Below, piece after piece: positions 36,708-45,870 of a stretch of 64,000 bases of DNA. The DNA comes from Aureibaculum luteum (lineage in GTDB: Bacteria > Bacteroidota > Bacteroidia > Flavobacteriales > Flavobacteriaceae): the NCBI RefSeq assembly GCF_003449015.1, contig NZ_QRGD01000001.1, positions 62,001 to 126,000 of the forward strand, in the 5' to 3' direction. A model generated the notes under the pieces. It saw only the letters and a list, made by a program, of their open reading frames with translations. It ran no database searches and was not told where the DNA came from. The translations under genes were made by a program, and so were the position numbers. How positions within the stretch are numbered: position 1 is the stretch's first letter; every line of letters begins with the position of its first letter.

Positions 36708-36717
36708 AAAGGTCTAT
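36708..36717 (+). promoter_or_regulatory. AAAGGTCTAT element 2 (before the putative anti-sigma gene)
   Basis: The decamer lies 9 bases before the start codon of the 167-residue gene, in the 26-base gap after the sigma gene. This is too close to the start to be a normal promoter, so a leader or processing role is as likely. Confidence 0.5.
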
Positions 36718-36726
36718 AAAACGATT

Positions 36727-37230
36727 ATGAAAAAATTTAATTTACATAAAATCAATAAAGAAGAGTTAACAAAACTTCATAAAAATGATCTAGGGATGGA
36801 TATTCCTAAAGATTATTTTAAAACATCTAAATCAAAAATTATGGAAAAGGTGGCCATCACCCAAAAGGAAAAACCACGTGTTTTTTATTTAAGACCTAGT
36901 TTCGGCTATTTAATGGCCGCTTCAATTATCATCCTTATAGCACTGAGTATTGTTTTTAAATACAATATAAAAACCAAAAATAATCTAAATGATGCTGACG
37001 TTGAAAATTTAGCGAATGCAAATGATGAAGATATTTTAATAAATTCTCTTTTTGTCAGTGATGAAGAAATGAGTAATTTTTTAGACAACTACTTAGTTAA
37101 TAACTTAGTTGAGAATGTAGAGGTTATGGAAAAAGAATTCGACAACATTTTTTTGAACTCAATTATTGAAAGCGACTCATTAATAGATAATTATATTGAT
37201 GATAGTTTTGTAGAAAATATTATTCTTTAA
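36727..37230 (+). CDS. Single-pass membrane protein, candidate anti-sigma factor
   Basis: The 167-residue protein has a basic cytosolic N-terminal part (about 1-58), one membrane segment (about 60-78, F-G-Y-L-M-A-A-S-I-I-I-L-I-A-L-S-I-V-F) and a very acidic, N/D/E-rich exterior part. Following an ECF sigma gene with 26 bases between, this layout is that of an anti-sigma factor, but no known anti-sigma domain (for example the zinc-binding H-x3-C-x2-C) is seen. The F-L-D-N-Y-L-V-N-N-L-V-E-N part has short repeats of L/I-x-N/D. Confidence 0.65.
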   Translation: MKKFNLHKINKEELTKLHKNDLGMDIPKDYFKTSKSKIMEKVAITQKEKPRVFYLRPSFGYLMAASIIILIALSIVFKYNIKTKNNLNDADVENLANANDEDILINSLFVSDEEMSNFLDNYLVNNLVENVEVMEKEFDNIFLNSIIESDSLIDNYIDDSFVENIIL

Positions 37231-37256
37231 AAACATTTCAAACTATTATTCAGAAT

Positions 37257-37266
37257 AAAGGTCTAT
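37257..37266 (+). promoter_or_regulatory. AAAGGTCTAT element 3 (before the Spy/CpxP-like gene)
   Basis: The decamer with the following TAATCAG lies 53 bases before the Spy/CpxP-like gene. Compared with element 1, the match extends over about 16 bases (AAAGGTCTATTrATyAG). Confidence 0.5.
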
Positions 37267-37319
37267 TAATCAGAATCGGTTCAATAAAAAAAAGAAGTAT
37301 AAATTTAAAAATAAAAGTC

Positions 37320-37856
37320 ATGAAAACAAATAAAATTAAATTAGTAATACTAGCACTAGTAATGATTTTTGGAGGGTTCTTATATGCACAAAAAGAAAAT
37401 CAGAATGAGAATCAAAACCAAAATAGAAATCAAAACTATGAGGTTATTAAAGAAACCTTAAATACAGAACAACAAGAAATGCTCCAAAATGAACGTCGCA
37501 TTATGAAGCAAAACCGTGAAATGCTTAGAGAATCATTAACTGAGGAACAATTAGCTCTTTTAAAAGACCCAGAACTTACAAGAGAACAAATAAGAGAAAG
37601 GTTAAGAGCTTCTTTTACAGATGAACAACAACAATTGGTACTGCAACAACAAACTCGCTTACGTACTATGCGAAAAGAATTTCAAGGTACCCTTACCGAA
37701 GAACAACGCATAATGATCCAGGAAAAGTTACAGCAACGTATAAAAAATTCTGGTGAGCAAGGTGAATTGAGAAATGGAAATCGTTCTAACAGCAACGGTC
37801 AGCGTAATAAAAACAATGGTAACGGTGGTAATGGCAGTGGTAATGGGAATAATTAA
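37320..37856 (+). CDS. Exported Q/N-rich helical protein with LTxEQ repeats (Spy/CpxP-like)
   Basis: The 178-residue protein has a signal peptide (cleavage near L-Y-A-Q, residue 23). It then has a helical part with five copies of (L/F)(T/N)xEQ (about residues 48, 71, 85, 98 and 118: L-N-T-E-Q, L-T-E-E-Q, L-T-R-E-Q, F-T-D-E-Q, L-T-E-E-Q). The LTxxQ motif marks the Spy/CpxP family of periplasmic chaperones. The last 40 residues are low complexity (N, G, R). It is likely a periplasmic envelope-stress protein controlled by the upstream sigma factor; that link is inference from position. Confidence 0.75.
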   Translation: MKTNKIKLVILALVMIFGGFLYAQKENQNENQNQNRNQNYEVIKETLNTEQQEMLQNERRIMKQNREMLRESLTEEQLALLKDPELTREQIRERLRASFTDEQQQLVLQQQTRLRTMRKEFQGTLTEEQRIMIQEKLQQRIKNSGEQGELRNGNRSNSNGQRNKNNGNGGNGSGNGNN

Positions 37857-37865
37857 CTTTAAGTT

Positions 37866-38768
37866 ATGAAAAATACTGCCTATAGAATTTTAACATTTTT
37901 TAGAATAACAGGGTTGCTACTTTTTCTGGTGGCAACCTCTTTTTTTTCTTATGCTCAAGTAACACCTGCAGATGATGAGATAGACATGTTACTTGATGAA
38001 CTTTTCTTTAACGAAGATCAAATGATCGATGATATTTTGGCTTCCTTAAATCGTTATGACTTTATTTACACGAGTATTACGTTTAACAGCAATTCTTATT
38101 TTTCTGGTAGAGATTCAGGAATTGACCAATTTAATTTTTACCCTCAAGCATCCTACTATCACTCTTCTGGTTTTAATTTTAGTATTTCAGGACTTTATTA
38201 TGAAACATTTGACCCTAACTGGGATTTTACAAGTTTGTCTTTAGGTTACAATCAATACTTAGGTAAAAAAAAATTACTGTACCTCAGCACAGGCTATACT
38301 CGATATTTCTATAGCGATGGGTCGGACATTTTCACCAATGCTGTTGATTTAGGTTTAGGTATCCAGAATAAAAAAAGAACTATTGGCTCTACACTTTCTG
38401 CTACTTATTTATTCGGTACCGATAATGCCTTACAATTAATATCTAGCACCTATGGTAAAATTAATTTGGCAAAGAAAAAAACATTTTCAATAAAATTCAA
38501 GCCACGGATAAACTTTCTAATTGCTCAACAAACTATGGCCTTAGAAGAACTAAATAGCCAAACTCAAGAAGCAGAATATATTAATTATGATGTTTTTGAT
38601 CTATTAAACGTACAACTTAATTTACCAATAACATTTGTAAGTAAATCGTTCAATTTAGATGTAGGATATACTATTAATTTCCCTAACGCTGTAGCTACAG
38701 AAACTGATCTCAAGTCCAATGGCTTCTTTACTATTAATATGGGCTATATGTTAAGCTTAAAAAAATGA
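37866..38768 (+). CDS. Exported protein, probable outer-membrane beta-barrel
   Basis: The 300-residue protein has a signal peptide (cleavage near S-Y-A-Q, about residue 31), a short acidic segment (D-D-E-I-D-M-L-L-D-E-L-F-F-N-E-D) and then alternating polar/hydrophobic strands with many Y, F, S and T (F-I-Y-T-S-I-T-F-N-S-N, L-L-Y-L-S-T-G-Y-T-R-Y-F-Y). It ends with a typical last strand F-F-T-I-N-M-G-Y-M-L-S-L-K-K. I read it as an outer-membrane barrel of unknown role. It starts 9 bases after the Spy/CpxP-like gene. Confidence 0.7.
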   Translation: MKNTAYRILTFFRITGLLLFLVATSFFSYAQVTPADDEIDMLLDELFFNEDQMIDDILASLNRYDFIYTSITFNSNSYFSGRDSGIDQFNFYPQASYYHSSGFNFSISGLYYETFDPNWDFTSLSLGYNQYLGKKKLLYLSTGYTRYFYSDGSDIFTNAVDLGLGIQNKKRTIGSTLSATYLFGTDNALQLISSTYGKINLAKKKTFSIKFKPRINFLIAQQTMALEELNSQTQEAEYINYDVFDLLNVQLNLPITFVSKSFNLDVGYTINFPNAVATETDLKSNGFFTINMGYMLSLKK

Positions 38769-38826
38769 AAATTATTACTAAAAGCTGAATAGACAAAAAT
38801 GTAATTTCTTTAATCAATAATTTCTC

Positions 38827-38834
38827 TATCTTTG
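38827..38834 (+). promoter_or_regulatory. Candidate -7 element of the DUF3124 gene
   Basis: TATCTTTG fits TAnnTTTG exactly, 41 bases before the ATG at 38876. This would give the lipoprotein gene its own promoter. Confidence 0.45.
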
Positions 38835-38875
38835 TTTGCCAACACTATAATGTCATTTTTAAATTAATAAAAAAT

Positions 38876-39385
38876 ATGAAAAAATTCACCTATCTCTTAT
38901 TGATTATCGTGTTAGCTGCATCTTGTGACTTAAATCTAGGCAAAGATGAATTTGATGCTGTTGACTGGAAAAAAAGAACAATAAACATAAGTCAAAAAGA
39001 CTCACTACAATTTGGCAGAACCTATCTTTCTGTATACTCCCAAATTTATAGTTATACAGAACATAAAACACATAACCTTACGGCGATGGTAAGCTTGAGA
39101 AATACTAGTTTTAATGATACTATTTATATTCTAAAAGCTGATTACTACCATACAAAAGGGCATTTAGTACGAACTTATATTAAACAACCTATTTACTTAG
39201 CTCCACTTGAAACTGTAGAGATAATTATTGACGAAGCCGATATAGAAGGTGGTACAGGTTCTAATTTTATTTTTGACTGGAATATTCCAAAAAAATCTCC
39301 AGATCCGCTTTTCGAGGGTATTATGAGCTCAACAATGAGCCAACAAGGCCTTTCTTTTACCACACAAGGAAAACGTATAGAATAA
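38876..39385 (+). CDS. DUF3124-family lipoprotein
   Basis: The 169-residue protein has a lipoprotein signal with lipobox A-A-S-C (C17). The rest matches DUF3124: Y-L-S-V-Y-S-Q-I-Y near residue 55, L-T-A-M-V-S-L-R-N-T, A-D-Y-Y-H-T-K-G-H-L-V-R, L-A-P-L-E-T-V-E, and E-G-G-T-G-S-N-F-I-F-D-W. It should be an envelope lipoprotein with a beta-rich fold of unknown role. Confidence 0.85.
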   Translation: MKKFTYLLLIIVLAASCDLNLGKDEFDAVDWKKRTINISQKDSLQFGRTYLSVYSQIYSYTEHKTHNLTAMVSLRNTSFNDTIYILKADYYHTKGHLVRTYIKQPIYLAPLETVEIIIDEADIEGGTGSNFIFDWNIPKKSPDPLFEGIMSSTMSQQGLSFTTQGKRIE

Positions 39386-39442
39386 TTTACTTTCAAAAAA
39401 CATTTTTAAATACTTCTCTAGTATAACCCAAAGAAAACATCA

Positions 39443-40528
39443 ATGATGAAATTTTTTAAATTAAGCCTAGTTCTTTTTCTTGTACACACAACTTTAATAG
39501 CACAAGACTTAACTTTTGAAGAATACAATCCCAAATCAACCTTAGTTATTCCTGGCAAGATTATAAAAAAAGCTAAGTTTCCATTTATTGACGTACACGG
39601 GCATCAGTACAATATGCCTAAACAAGACTTGAGTCCTGTAGTAGCTGCTATGGACACGCTTAACATGGGCATCATGGTAAATTTAAGTGGCCGATCAGGA
39701 AAAGACCTGCAACAATCTGTTGCCAATATTGCTAAAAATTTCCCCAACCGTTTTGTTGTTTTTGCCAATGTAGACTTTGATGAAGTTGGTAAAAAAGACT
39801 GGGCAAAAAATGCTGTAAATCAGTTAAGAGAAGATGTTAAAAATGGAGCTAGAGGACTAAAGGTTTATAAAAGTTTAGGGCTCAGAAATAAAGACACTGA
39901 CGGTAATAGAATTGCTATTGACGATAAAAGATTGGATCCCATATGGGCACTTTGTGGAGAATTAGGTGTACCTGTTTTAATCCATGCTGCAGATCCTAAA
40001 TCATTTTGGGATACATTTGATGGTGATAATGAGCGTTGGTTAGAACTCAAAACTCATCCGAGAAGAAAACGTGAAGCAAATGACCCCGCTCCATGGGAGC
40101 AAATTATTGCAGAACAACATAATATGTTTAAAAAACATCCTGAAACGACTTTTATAAACGCTCACATGGGTTGGTTTGCGAATGATTTGGGTAAATTAGG
40201 TGAGCTATTAGATGAAATGCCTAATATGAATGTTGGTATAGGAGCCATAATTGCAGAGTTGGGCAGACAACCTCGATTTGCGAAAGCCTTTTTTATCAAA
40301 TATCAGGATCGGATTTTATTCGGAAAAGACAGTTGGAAACCAGAAGAATTTCCCACGTATTTTAGAGTATTAGAGTCTAATGACGAATACTTTCCATATC
40401 ATAAAAAATACCATGCTTTTTGGCCAATGTACGGGTTAGATTTACCCGATGACGTATTGAAAAAAGTATATTATAAAAATGCCTTGCGTATTGTACCTGG
40501 CTTGGACAAAAGTTTGTTTGGGGAGTAA
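39443..40528 (+). CDS. Exported amidohydrolase (amidohydrolase_2 type)
   Basis: The 361-residue protein has a signal peptide (cleavage near I-A-Q, residue 21) and a TIM-barrel metal hydrolase core: D-V-H-G-H-Q-Y, G-L-K-V-Y-K-S-L, V-L-I-H-A-A-D-P (metal His), F-I-N-A-H-M-G-W (metal His) and I-L-F-G-K-D-S-W (catalytic Asp). Substrates of this group range from aromatic carboxylates to lactones, and none can be named. It is 57 bases behind the DUF3124 gene and may share its transcript. Confidence 0.88.
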   Translation: MMKFFKLSLVLFLVHTTLIAQDLTFEEYNPKSTLVIPGKIIKKAKFPFIDVHGHQYNMPKQDLSPVVAAMDTLNMGIMVNLSGRSGKDLQQSVANIAKNFPNRFVVFANVDFDEVGKKDWAKNAVNQLREDVKNGARGLKVYKSLGLRNKDTDGNRIAIDDKRLDPIWALCGELGVPVLIHAADPKSFWDTFDGDNERWLELKTHPRRKREANDPAPWEQIIAEQHNMFKKHPETTFINAHMGWFANDLGKLGELLDEMPNMNVGIGAIIAELGRQPRFAKAFFIKYQDRILFGKDSWKPEEFPTYFRVLESNDEYFPYHKKYHAFWPMYGLDLPDDVLKKVYYKNALRIVPGLDKSLFGE

Positions 40529-40543
40529 ATTCTAATTAGTGTT

Positions 40544-41032
40544 TTACGCTGTAATACGTATTCCATTAAGCATTTCTTTATGGTCAGGTTTCTCAAACCA
40601 ACCTTCCATAAAGTCAAAATTTTCTTTGGTCACTTCAAACTCAAATGTTGCTCCTTTTTCAGTATTCCGTTTTGTTATTCTGTTCAACCGGGTTTCTTTT
40701 GAAATATCTAAAAAGTGCAATGTTAGTTCATAGCCCTTCCTTTTAGCAAATTTTCTAAATTTCTCTCTATGCTCAAATTTTGAAAGTCCTAAATCAAGAA
40801 TAGCATCTATCTTTGCGTTTTCTAACTGATCAACTAAATCCATAATCATTTTTTCAGCACGTTCAATTCTTTCAAGAAACCATTCCAATCCGTCCGTTGG
40901 TTTCTTATCCGCTAGAAAAAGTGTATTATTCCATTTATCAATGGAGAAAATAACTCCATTCGTTTCTTTTTTCAATTCGTTGGCGTACGTGGTTTTTCCA
41001 GCACCTGTATTCCCTACTATTAAGTGAATCAT
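40544..41032 (-). CDS. P-loop ATPase/kinase-like protein
   Basis: The 162-residue protein starts with a Walker A motif, G-N-T-G-A-G-K-T-T-Y (7-16), then F-S-I-D-K-W, and a later D-L-G-L-S-K-F arm. The size and layout match the small AAA_33 kinase group related to zeta toxins and to polynucleotide or antibiotic kinases. There is no antitoxin gene beside it. It converges with the amidohydrolase gene, 15 bases apart. Confidence 0.82.
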   Translation of the reverse strand: MIHLIVGNTGAGKTTYANELKKETNGVIFSIDKWNNTLFLADKKPTDGLEWFLERIERAEKMIMDLVDQLENAKIDAILDLGLSKFEHREKFRKFAKRKGYELTLHFLDISKETRLNRITKRNTEKGATFEFEVTKENFDFMEGWFEKPDHKEMLNGIRITA

Positions 41033-41078
41033 TTTGTATTAATTAAATCTATGACAATCGTTTCTTGTTAGAAACGCT

Positions 41079-41738
41079 CTATTGTTTAACAACCATTTTA
41101 GGTTTTAATTTTCTTTTCCAATAGAGTATATAAACTGTGCCTATAATTGTAGGTAAAGTCCAAGCAAACACATTCCAAATGCCTAAACCAGCGACTAAGA
41201 ATGCCGTAACCGACGCAATAAACGCTCCAATCATTTTTCCGACATGATTTCTAAGCCATTCGTTTTTACCTTTTACAAAATTTTTATAAAAAATAAAATC
41301 TTTTAGGGTTACTAGAAGTCCAAAACCTCCAAAGAAAATAAATAATAAATAATTCAAGTCGTTTACTTTCATCATACCATAGGCACCAAATAATATCATC
41401 AGTATTGATAATGATAACATACTCCCTGATATAATTTTATCAATTGGTTTTGCTGCTTTCTTACTTTTCAACTTAAACGTTAATATTTGATTTCCTGAAA
41501 TTACTAAATAGATGGTAAATAATCCAATTAGGAAAAGAAGTATGCTTTTATGATTAGGCATCCAAGAAATTGGTATTATAATCAATGAACTCGTTATCAT
41601 ACCGATTGAAAATAATTTCCCCATAACTTTATGAGGTTTACTTCCCTTTTTCACAATTATACTTCCCAGTCCTGTTATTAATCCTAATCCACCAAAAAAA
41701 GCATGTATGTATATAAAAATCTTAATCGTTTCTTCCAT
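41079..41738 (-). CDS. Integral membrane protein, DUF2306-like
   Basis: The 219-residue protein has seven hydrophobic segments and an early H-A-F-F-G-G-L-G-L-I-T-G with K-P-H-K-V-M-G-K-L-F, reminiscent of DUF2306 or cytochrome-like membrane proteins with paired histidines. Late F-I-F-Y-K-N-F-V-K-G and W-L-R-N-H-V-G-K-M-I-G-A-F-I-A-S add more conserved-looking histidines. Function is unknown; heme binding is possible but not shown. Confidence 0.75.
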   Translation of the reverse strand: MEETIKIFIYIHAFFGGLGLITGLGSIIVKKGSKPHKVMGKLFSIGMITSSLIIIPISWMPNHKSILLFLIGLFTIYLVISGNQILTFKLKSKKAAKPIDKIISGSMLSLSILMILFGAYGMMKVNDLNYLLFIFFGGFGLLVTLKDFIFYKNFVKGKNEWLRNHVGKMIGAFIASVTAFLVAGLGIWNVFAWTLPTIIGTVYILYWKRKLKPKMVVKQ

Positions 41739-41878
41739 CTTAATATTGATTTTGTTTTTTCAAAATTCCGTATACCCTACTACTTAATAAAACTTAATTT
41801 GTTGAATTGTTGTTTTTATATGATGAACTGTAAATTATTTATAAAATCTTTTATAGGAACTAAGATTCAAGTTTTCCC

Positions 41879-42556
41879 TTATAAGTTGGAAAGCCTCTTA
41901 AGGTCTTCCCAAGTAATCATTTCTACACCCATTTTATTTTCGAACATGTTTGTAACAAAAGCTTTTCCTAAAAGCTCAACATTAATACCTCTATACTTTT
42001 TTAATGGACCAAATAATACGCGACTCAGTACAGGCCAAACTTTTAATGTTATCCCTTGAGCTAGCCCATATCTATTCGTTTTTGTTATAATCATTGAAGG
42101 CTGAAAAATACTGAGTCTATCAAAATTCATTGCTTCCAATTCATTGACTAGCTCTCCTTTAATCCGCAAATAAAAAGAGGCCGATTTAGCATTAATGCCA
42201 ACCGAAGATAATAATTGAAAGTGTGCAACACCTGCTTCTTTACAAGCTTTAGCAAATGCAATTACTGCTGTTTTATCTATTTTTATAAATTCTTCTTTAC
42301 TTACCTTAGAGGGTTCACCCACACCAAAAGTACAAATGGCCACTTGATGATTAGTTATTTTGTCTCTATATGTGTTGGGATCAAAAACATCTACGTTATG
42401 TTGCACTACTAATGTTTCAGATATATCTGGCAATGACCTACGACCTAAAGTTGAAATTCGAAGAACCTCCGGCCTCTTTATTAAGTTATTAAGAACTTGG
42501 TTTCCAACGGCACCTGTGGCTCCTAATAGTATTACAGAATCTGATTTATTGATCAT
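41879..42556 (-). CDS. NAD(P)-binding oxidoreductase, TIP30/HTATIP2-like
   Basis: The 225-residue protein has a Rossmann fold starting V-I-L-L-G-A-T-G-A-V-G-N-Q-V, with T-L-G-R-R, A-I-C-T-F-G-V-G, and F-Q-L-L-S-S-V-G-I-N-A-K and Y-x-x-x-K-like spacing. It fits the atypical short-chain dehydrogenase group (NmrA/TIP30). The substrate is unknown. Confidence 0.85.
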   Translation of the reverse strand: MINKSDSVILLGATGAVGNQVLNNLIKRPEVLRISTLGRRSLPDISETLVVQHNVDVFDPNTYRDKITNHQVAICTFGVGEPSKVSKEEFIKIDKTAVIAFAKACKEAGVAHFQLLSSVGINAKSASFYLRIKGELVNELEAMNFDRLSIFQPSMIITKTNRYGLAQGITLKVWPVLSRVLFGPLKKYRGINVELLGKAFVTNMFENKMGVEMITWEDLKRLSNL

Positions 42557-42713
42557 GTTTTATTTCAATGATATTGTACTAAAACTTCAATTTATTTACA
42601 CTAATAATTTATGCTCTTTATTAAAAATAAGCTTTAGAAATAAACTAATTACTTCTGATTTAAAAACAAAATTTACAGAAGTACTTTTTTGAGTTTACAA
42701 TACTTTTCACTGT

Positions 42714-45428
42714 TTAACCTGTATTTTTTAAACCTCCAGATAACGAATTAGTAATAGACAACAGTTTTGTAAGTATCTGATCACCCTCAATAGGGTTGGT
42801 AACCATAACACTTCTCCATTCTTTTAAATATTGAATATGAAGTTTGTGCAATACTTCTAATTCTTTCTCTCTTCTTTTCAAATTTTCTATTTGGCCTATT
42901 CTTCTAACGGAAGCTGGCTCACCGAGTAAATCTTCAATGTGAATAATTCCTTCCTTATAATCGGTTAAAATCATATTTAAAAAATTGGATTTGATGTCTT
43001 TATCAGAAACGAGTTCTGAATACACTTTCATCAGTTCCGAATTCGCAAGGATTAAATTCGTTTCTATTTGAATTAACATGTACCTTAAAAACGGCCATGA
43101 ATCAACATGTTGTTTTAGCTCCTCAAATTTTGATACTTTATTTTCTTTAAGTTCTTTTAAGGCATGTCCAACACCAAACCAACCTGTTAAGGTAAAACGT
43201 GATAAATTCCAACTAAACACCCAAGGAATAGCCCTTAAATCACTTAAAGTACGTTGTCCAGATCGCCGTGCAGGTCTTGATCCTATTTTACTTTTCTCTA
43301 ATAAATCAATTGAAGTTGCTTCACTAAAAAACTGAATAAAATCATCATGTTGAACCATGTTTTTATAAAAGTCGACCGATTTATCCGTTAGCCAATCTAA
43401 GGTTTCATAAGGATAAAGTTCTTCTTTTTGAGAGGTGTAAATTTTCATCGTTTGGCGAGCCACACCAGACGCCAACATTTCTAAATTGTAAGTTGCTGTT
43501 AATTGATTTCCAAATTGTTGTGCAATAGATTCTCCTTGAGTTGTCAATTTTATTTGACCATTAACAGAATTTATAGGCATACTTTCCATAAAACGATGAT
43601 ATTTACCACCACCTCTACTTATGGTTCCTCCTCTACCATGGAAAAATATAATTTTTATATCATGCTTTTCACCAATGCTGCAAAGGCTCTCTTCCGCCTT
43701 ATGTAAATGCCATTTACTCGCCAATACTCCGCCATCTTTATTACTATCACTATACCCAACCATTACTTCTTGTGTATTTGACATTAATTTTAGGCGATTT
43801 TTAGTGATTGGAAAATTTAAAAAATCTTCCAATATCTTATCTCCTCCTTCTAAATCTTCTATGGTTTCCAAAAGTGGTACCACACGTAAATTAGTGTTTA
43901 ATAGTTGTGTTTCTCTCATCAATAAATACATCACTAATAAATCACTAAGACTTCTAGTCATACTTACTATTAAAGACCCTATTCCTTCTGAACCATATAA
44001 ACTAATATGTTGTCTTAAAACCCTAAAATAATCTAGTACATTATCTGCTTCTAAACCATATGATATTGTATTATTGGTTAATGGAGTATGTTTTTCTAAT
44101 TCTTCAGTCAAAAAAGAAACACGTGTTTTTTCATCCCAATTATGAAAATCAAACTTTTCGAATCCCGACTTTTCTAATATCTGCGTAATTACTTTTTCAT
44201 GGTAACCGCTGTTTTGTCTAATATCTAATTTGGCAAGATGAAACCCGAAACATTGTACCGTTCTTTCAACAGGAAACAAAATATCTTCCGCTATTCCTTG
44301 TGCTCCACCTTCTATTAAAATATTTCTAATAAATTTTAAATCTTCCTGTAAAACAGTACTCGACCTATAATAAGAATCAGATTCACCAAATTTTTCAGCA
44401 ATGGTGTTCTCCATTTTAATCACCAAAAGACTAACATATTGTCTCCATGGTTCATGTGGATTACGTTTTAAGGCTTTTTCTCCAGACGCTCCCAATATTT
44501 TTGCTTGCTTACTCACGGCTTCAAGTAGTGCAGTGGGTACAGGGTTTTTAATACCAGACAACGTTAAGCGAGTGGCTAAATTCACCAGTTGCTTATAAAT
44601 AATATCTAATGCCTTTTCACGATGTATCAAGAGCGTATCTCTTGTAAAACTTGGTGTTACAAAAGGATGACCGTCACGGTCTCCTCCAACCCAACTACCA
44701 AAATTAAAATCCGGATAATGTTCTGGTTGCGTTAATTTATCAGGGTTAAACCCCATCGCAATCCAAGATTCCTTCAGTCTTTCATCACTCTTTTCTAATA
44801 CCAATGGGAATACCTTACTTAGGTAATACACAATATTGTCACGTTCTGAGGCGAGGTCAGGTTTTTCAAGATAAGTATCTCCGGTTCTCCACCAACGTTC
44901 TAATAAATTAATGATTTTTTCACGTATCGTATTATTCTCCGTTTTAGAAAGAATGGAATTTTCCTTTTGCACCAATAATAAGTAAAGCTCTCTTTGTAAT
45001 TCAATAATTGCAATTCTTTTTGACTCCGTTGGATGGGCAGTTAAGACTGGCATCACATTTAACGAAGACAATAATTCAATAATCTTATCTTCACCCAAAC
45101 CTTGTTCAATCCATATCTTGAAAGTTTCTCCCCAAGACCCTCTATTTGCAGCAATGCCATTTTGATTTTCGAGTTGCCTGTGATATTGTATGGCAGCGTT
45201 CTCTTCAACTAAAGTTATTAATTGAAAATAAATACCTAATGCTTGTACAATTTTTTCATCAGAAACGGAATACCCTATAGTCTCATTTTGAGATGTTTTA
45301 TTTAACTGAAGTAATTTAATAGTTTCGTGCTCATTTATACGCGATAACATCTCTTCATAACAAAGAAGAATATATTCTCTATCATCACTTATTTTTTGAT
45401 ATTCATTGGTTTCAATTTCAGTATTCAT
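42714..45428 (-). CDS. ppc: Phosphoenolpyruvate carboxylase
   Basis: The 904-residue enzyme makes oxaloacetate from PEP and bicarbonate. It has the active-site A-H-P-T-E-S (catalytic His), F-H-G-R-G-G-T-I-S-R-G-G-G, G-S-R-P-A-R-R and the C-terminal K-N-T-G, where the last residues contribute to the active site. Length is normal. It is divergent from ppdK, which regenerates PEP from pyruvate, so the shared 442-base region controls the PEP-pyruvate-oxaloacetate node. Confidence 0.96.
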   Translation of the reverse strand: MNTEIETNEYQKISDDREYILLCYEEMLSRINEHETIKLLQLNKTSQNETIGYSVSDEKIVQALGIYFQLITLVEENAAIQYHRQLENQNGIAANRGSWGETFKIWIEQGLGEDKIIELLSSLNVMPVLTAHPTESKRIAIIELQRELYLLLVQKENSILSKTENNTIREKIINLLERWWRTGDTYLEKPDLASERDNIVYYLSKVFPLVLEKSDERLKESWIAMGFNPDKLTQPEHYPDFNFGSWVGGDRDGHPFVTPSFTRDTLLIHREKALDIIYKQLVNLATRLTLSGIKNPVPTALLEAVSKQAKILGASGEKALKRNPHEPWRQYVSLLVIKMENTIAEKFGESDSYYRSSTVLQEDLKFIRNILIEGGAQGIAEDILFPVERTVQCFGFHLAKLDIRQNSGYHEKVITQILEKSGFEKFDFHNWDEKTRVSFLTEELEKHTPLTNNTISYGLEADNVLDYFRVLRQHISLYGSEGIGSLIVSMTRSLSDLLVMYLLMRETQLLNTNLRVVPLLETIEDLEGGDKILEDFLNFPITKNRLKLMSNTQEVMVGYSDSNKDGGVLASKWHLHKAEESLCSIGEKHDIKIIFFHGRGGTISRGGGKYHRFMESMPINSVNGQIKLTTQGESIAQQFGNQLTATYNLEMLASGVARQTMKIYTSQKEELYPYETLDWLTDKSVDFYKNMVQHDDFIQFFSEATSIDLLEKSKIGSRPARRSGQRTLSDLRAIPWVFSWNLSRFTLTGWFGVGHALKELKENKVSKFEELKQHVDSWPFLRYMLIQIETNLILANSELMKVYSELVSDKDIKSNFLNMILTDYKEGIIHIEDLLGEPASVRRIGQIENLKRREKELEVLHKLHIQYLKEWRSVMVTNPIEGDQILTKLLSITNSLSGGLKNTG

Positions 45429-45870
45429 CGTAAATTCTAATATTAAAATTATTTAAAAAGATATGCTTTCTAGCCCCTAAAATTGGGCTAAGGAATGAAA
45501 CTAAATTTAGAATGGTAACAGACACACCATATTTAGCGTTTAAAGTCTAAATATAAGTATAATCTAATTTCAATTTATTATTTAAATCCATTTTTTATTG
45601 CTCTTTTGCATATGTGAGATTTGTACAGCTCCATTACAATTAAAATTGTTCTTTAATTTTCAAGAGTACTTCGTTAAAAACAGCATAACTGTTTCAATAA
45701 AATATCCTTTATATCCTCAATTCTATAATTACGTTTTCAATAATTTAATGATTGTATCATGCGAGTTAATGTAACATTTATCACATTTAAAATTGATAAA
45801 TATCATTAATTAGAATCTCTAATATCTTTAAATTAGTAAGGATATTTAATGTAACTAAAAGCCTCTTATA
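45429..45870. other. Divergent ppc-ppdK intergenic region
   Basis: This 442-base region has no convincing gene. It holds an FNR/CRP-type palindrome at 45793-45807, an IR ATTAGAatcTCTAAT at about 45810-45824, and a TATCTTTA (-7-like) at 45823-45830 ahead of ppdK. Confidence 0.6.
45793..45807. promoter_or_regulatory. FNR/CRP-type palindrome upstream of ppdK
   Basis: TTGATAAATATCATT contains TGAT-N4-ATCA exactly as in the FNR consensus TTGAT-N4-ATCAA, with the last base differing. It is centred about 70 bases before the ppdK start and 24 bases before the nearest -7-like element. The cognate Crp/Fnr protein is not in the window. Confidence 0.45.

Noticed and set aside
40544-41032. Zeta-toxin-like toxin-antitoxin system
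   Set aside because: The P-loop protein resembles zeta kinases only in its Walker motif and general size; no small antitoxin gene is next to it.
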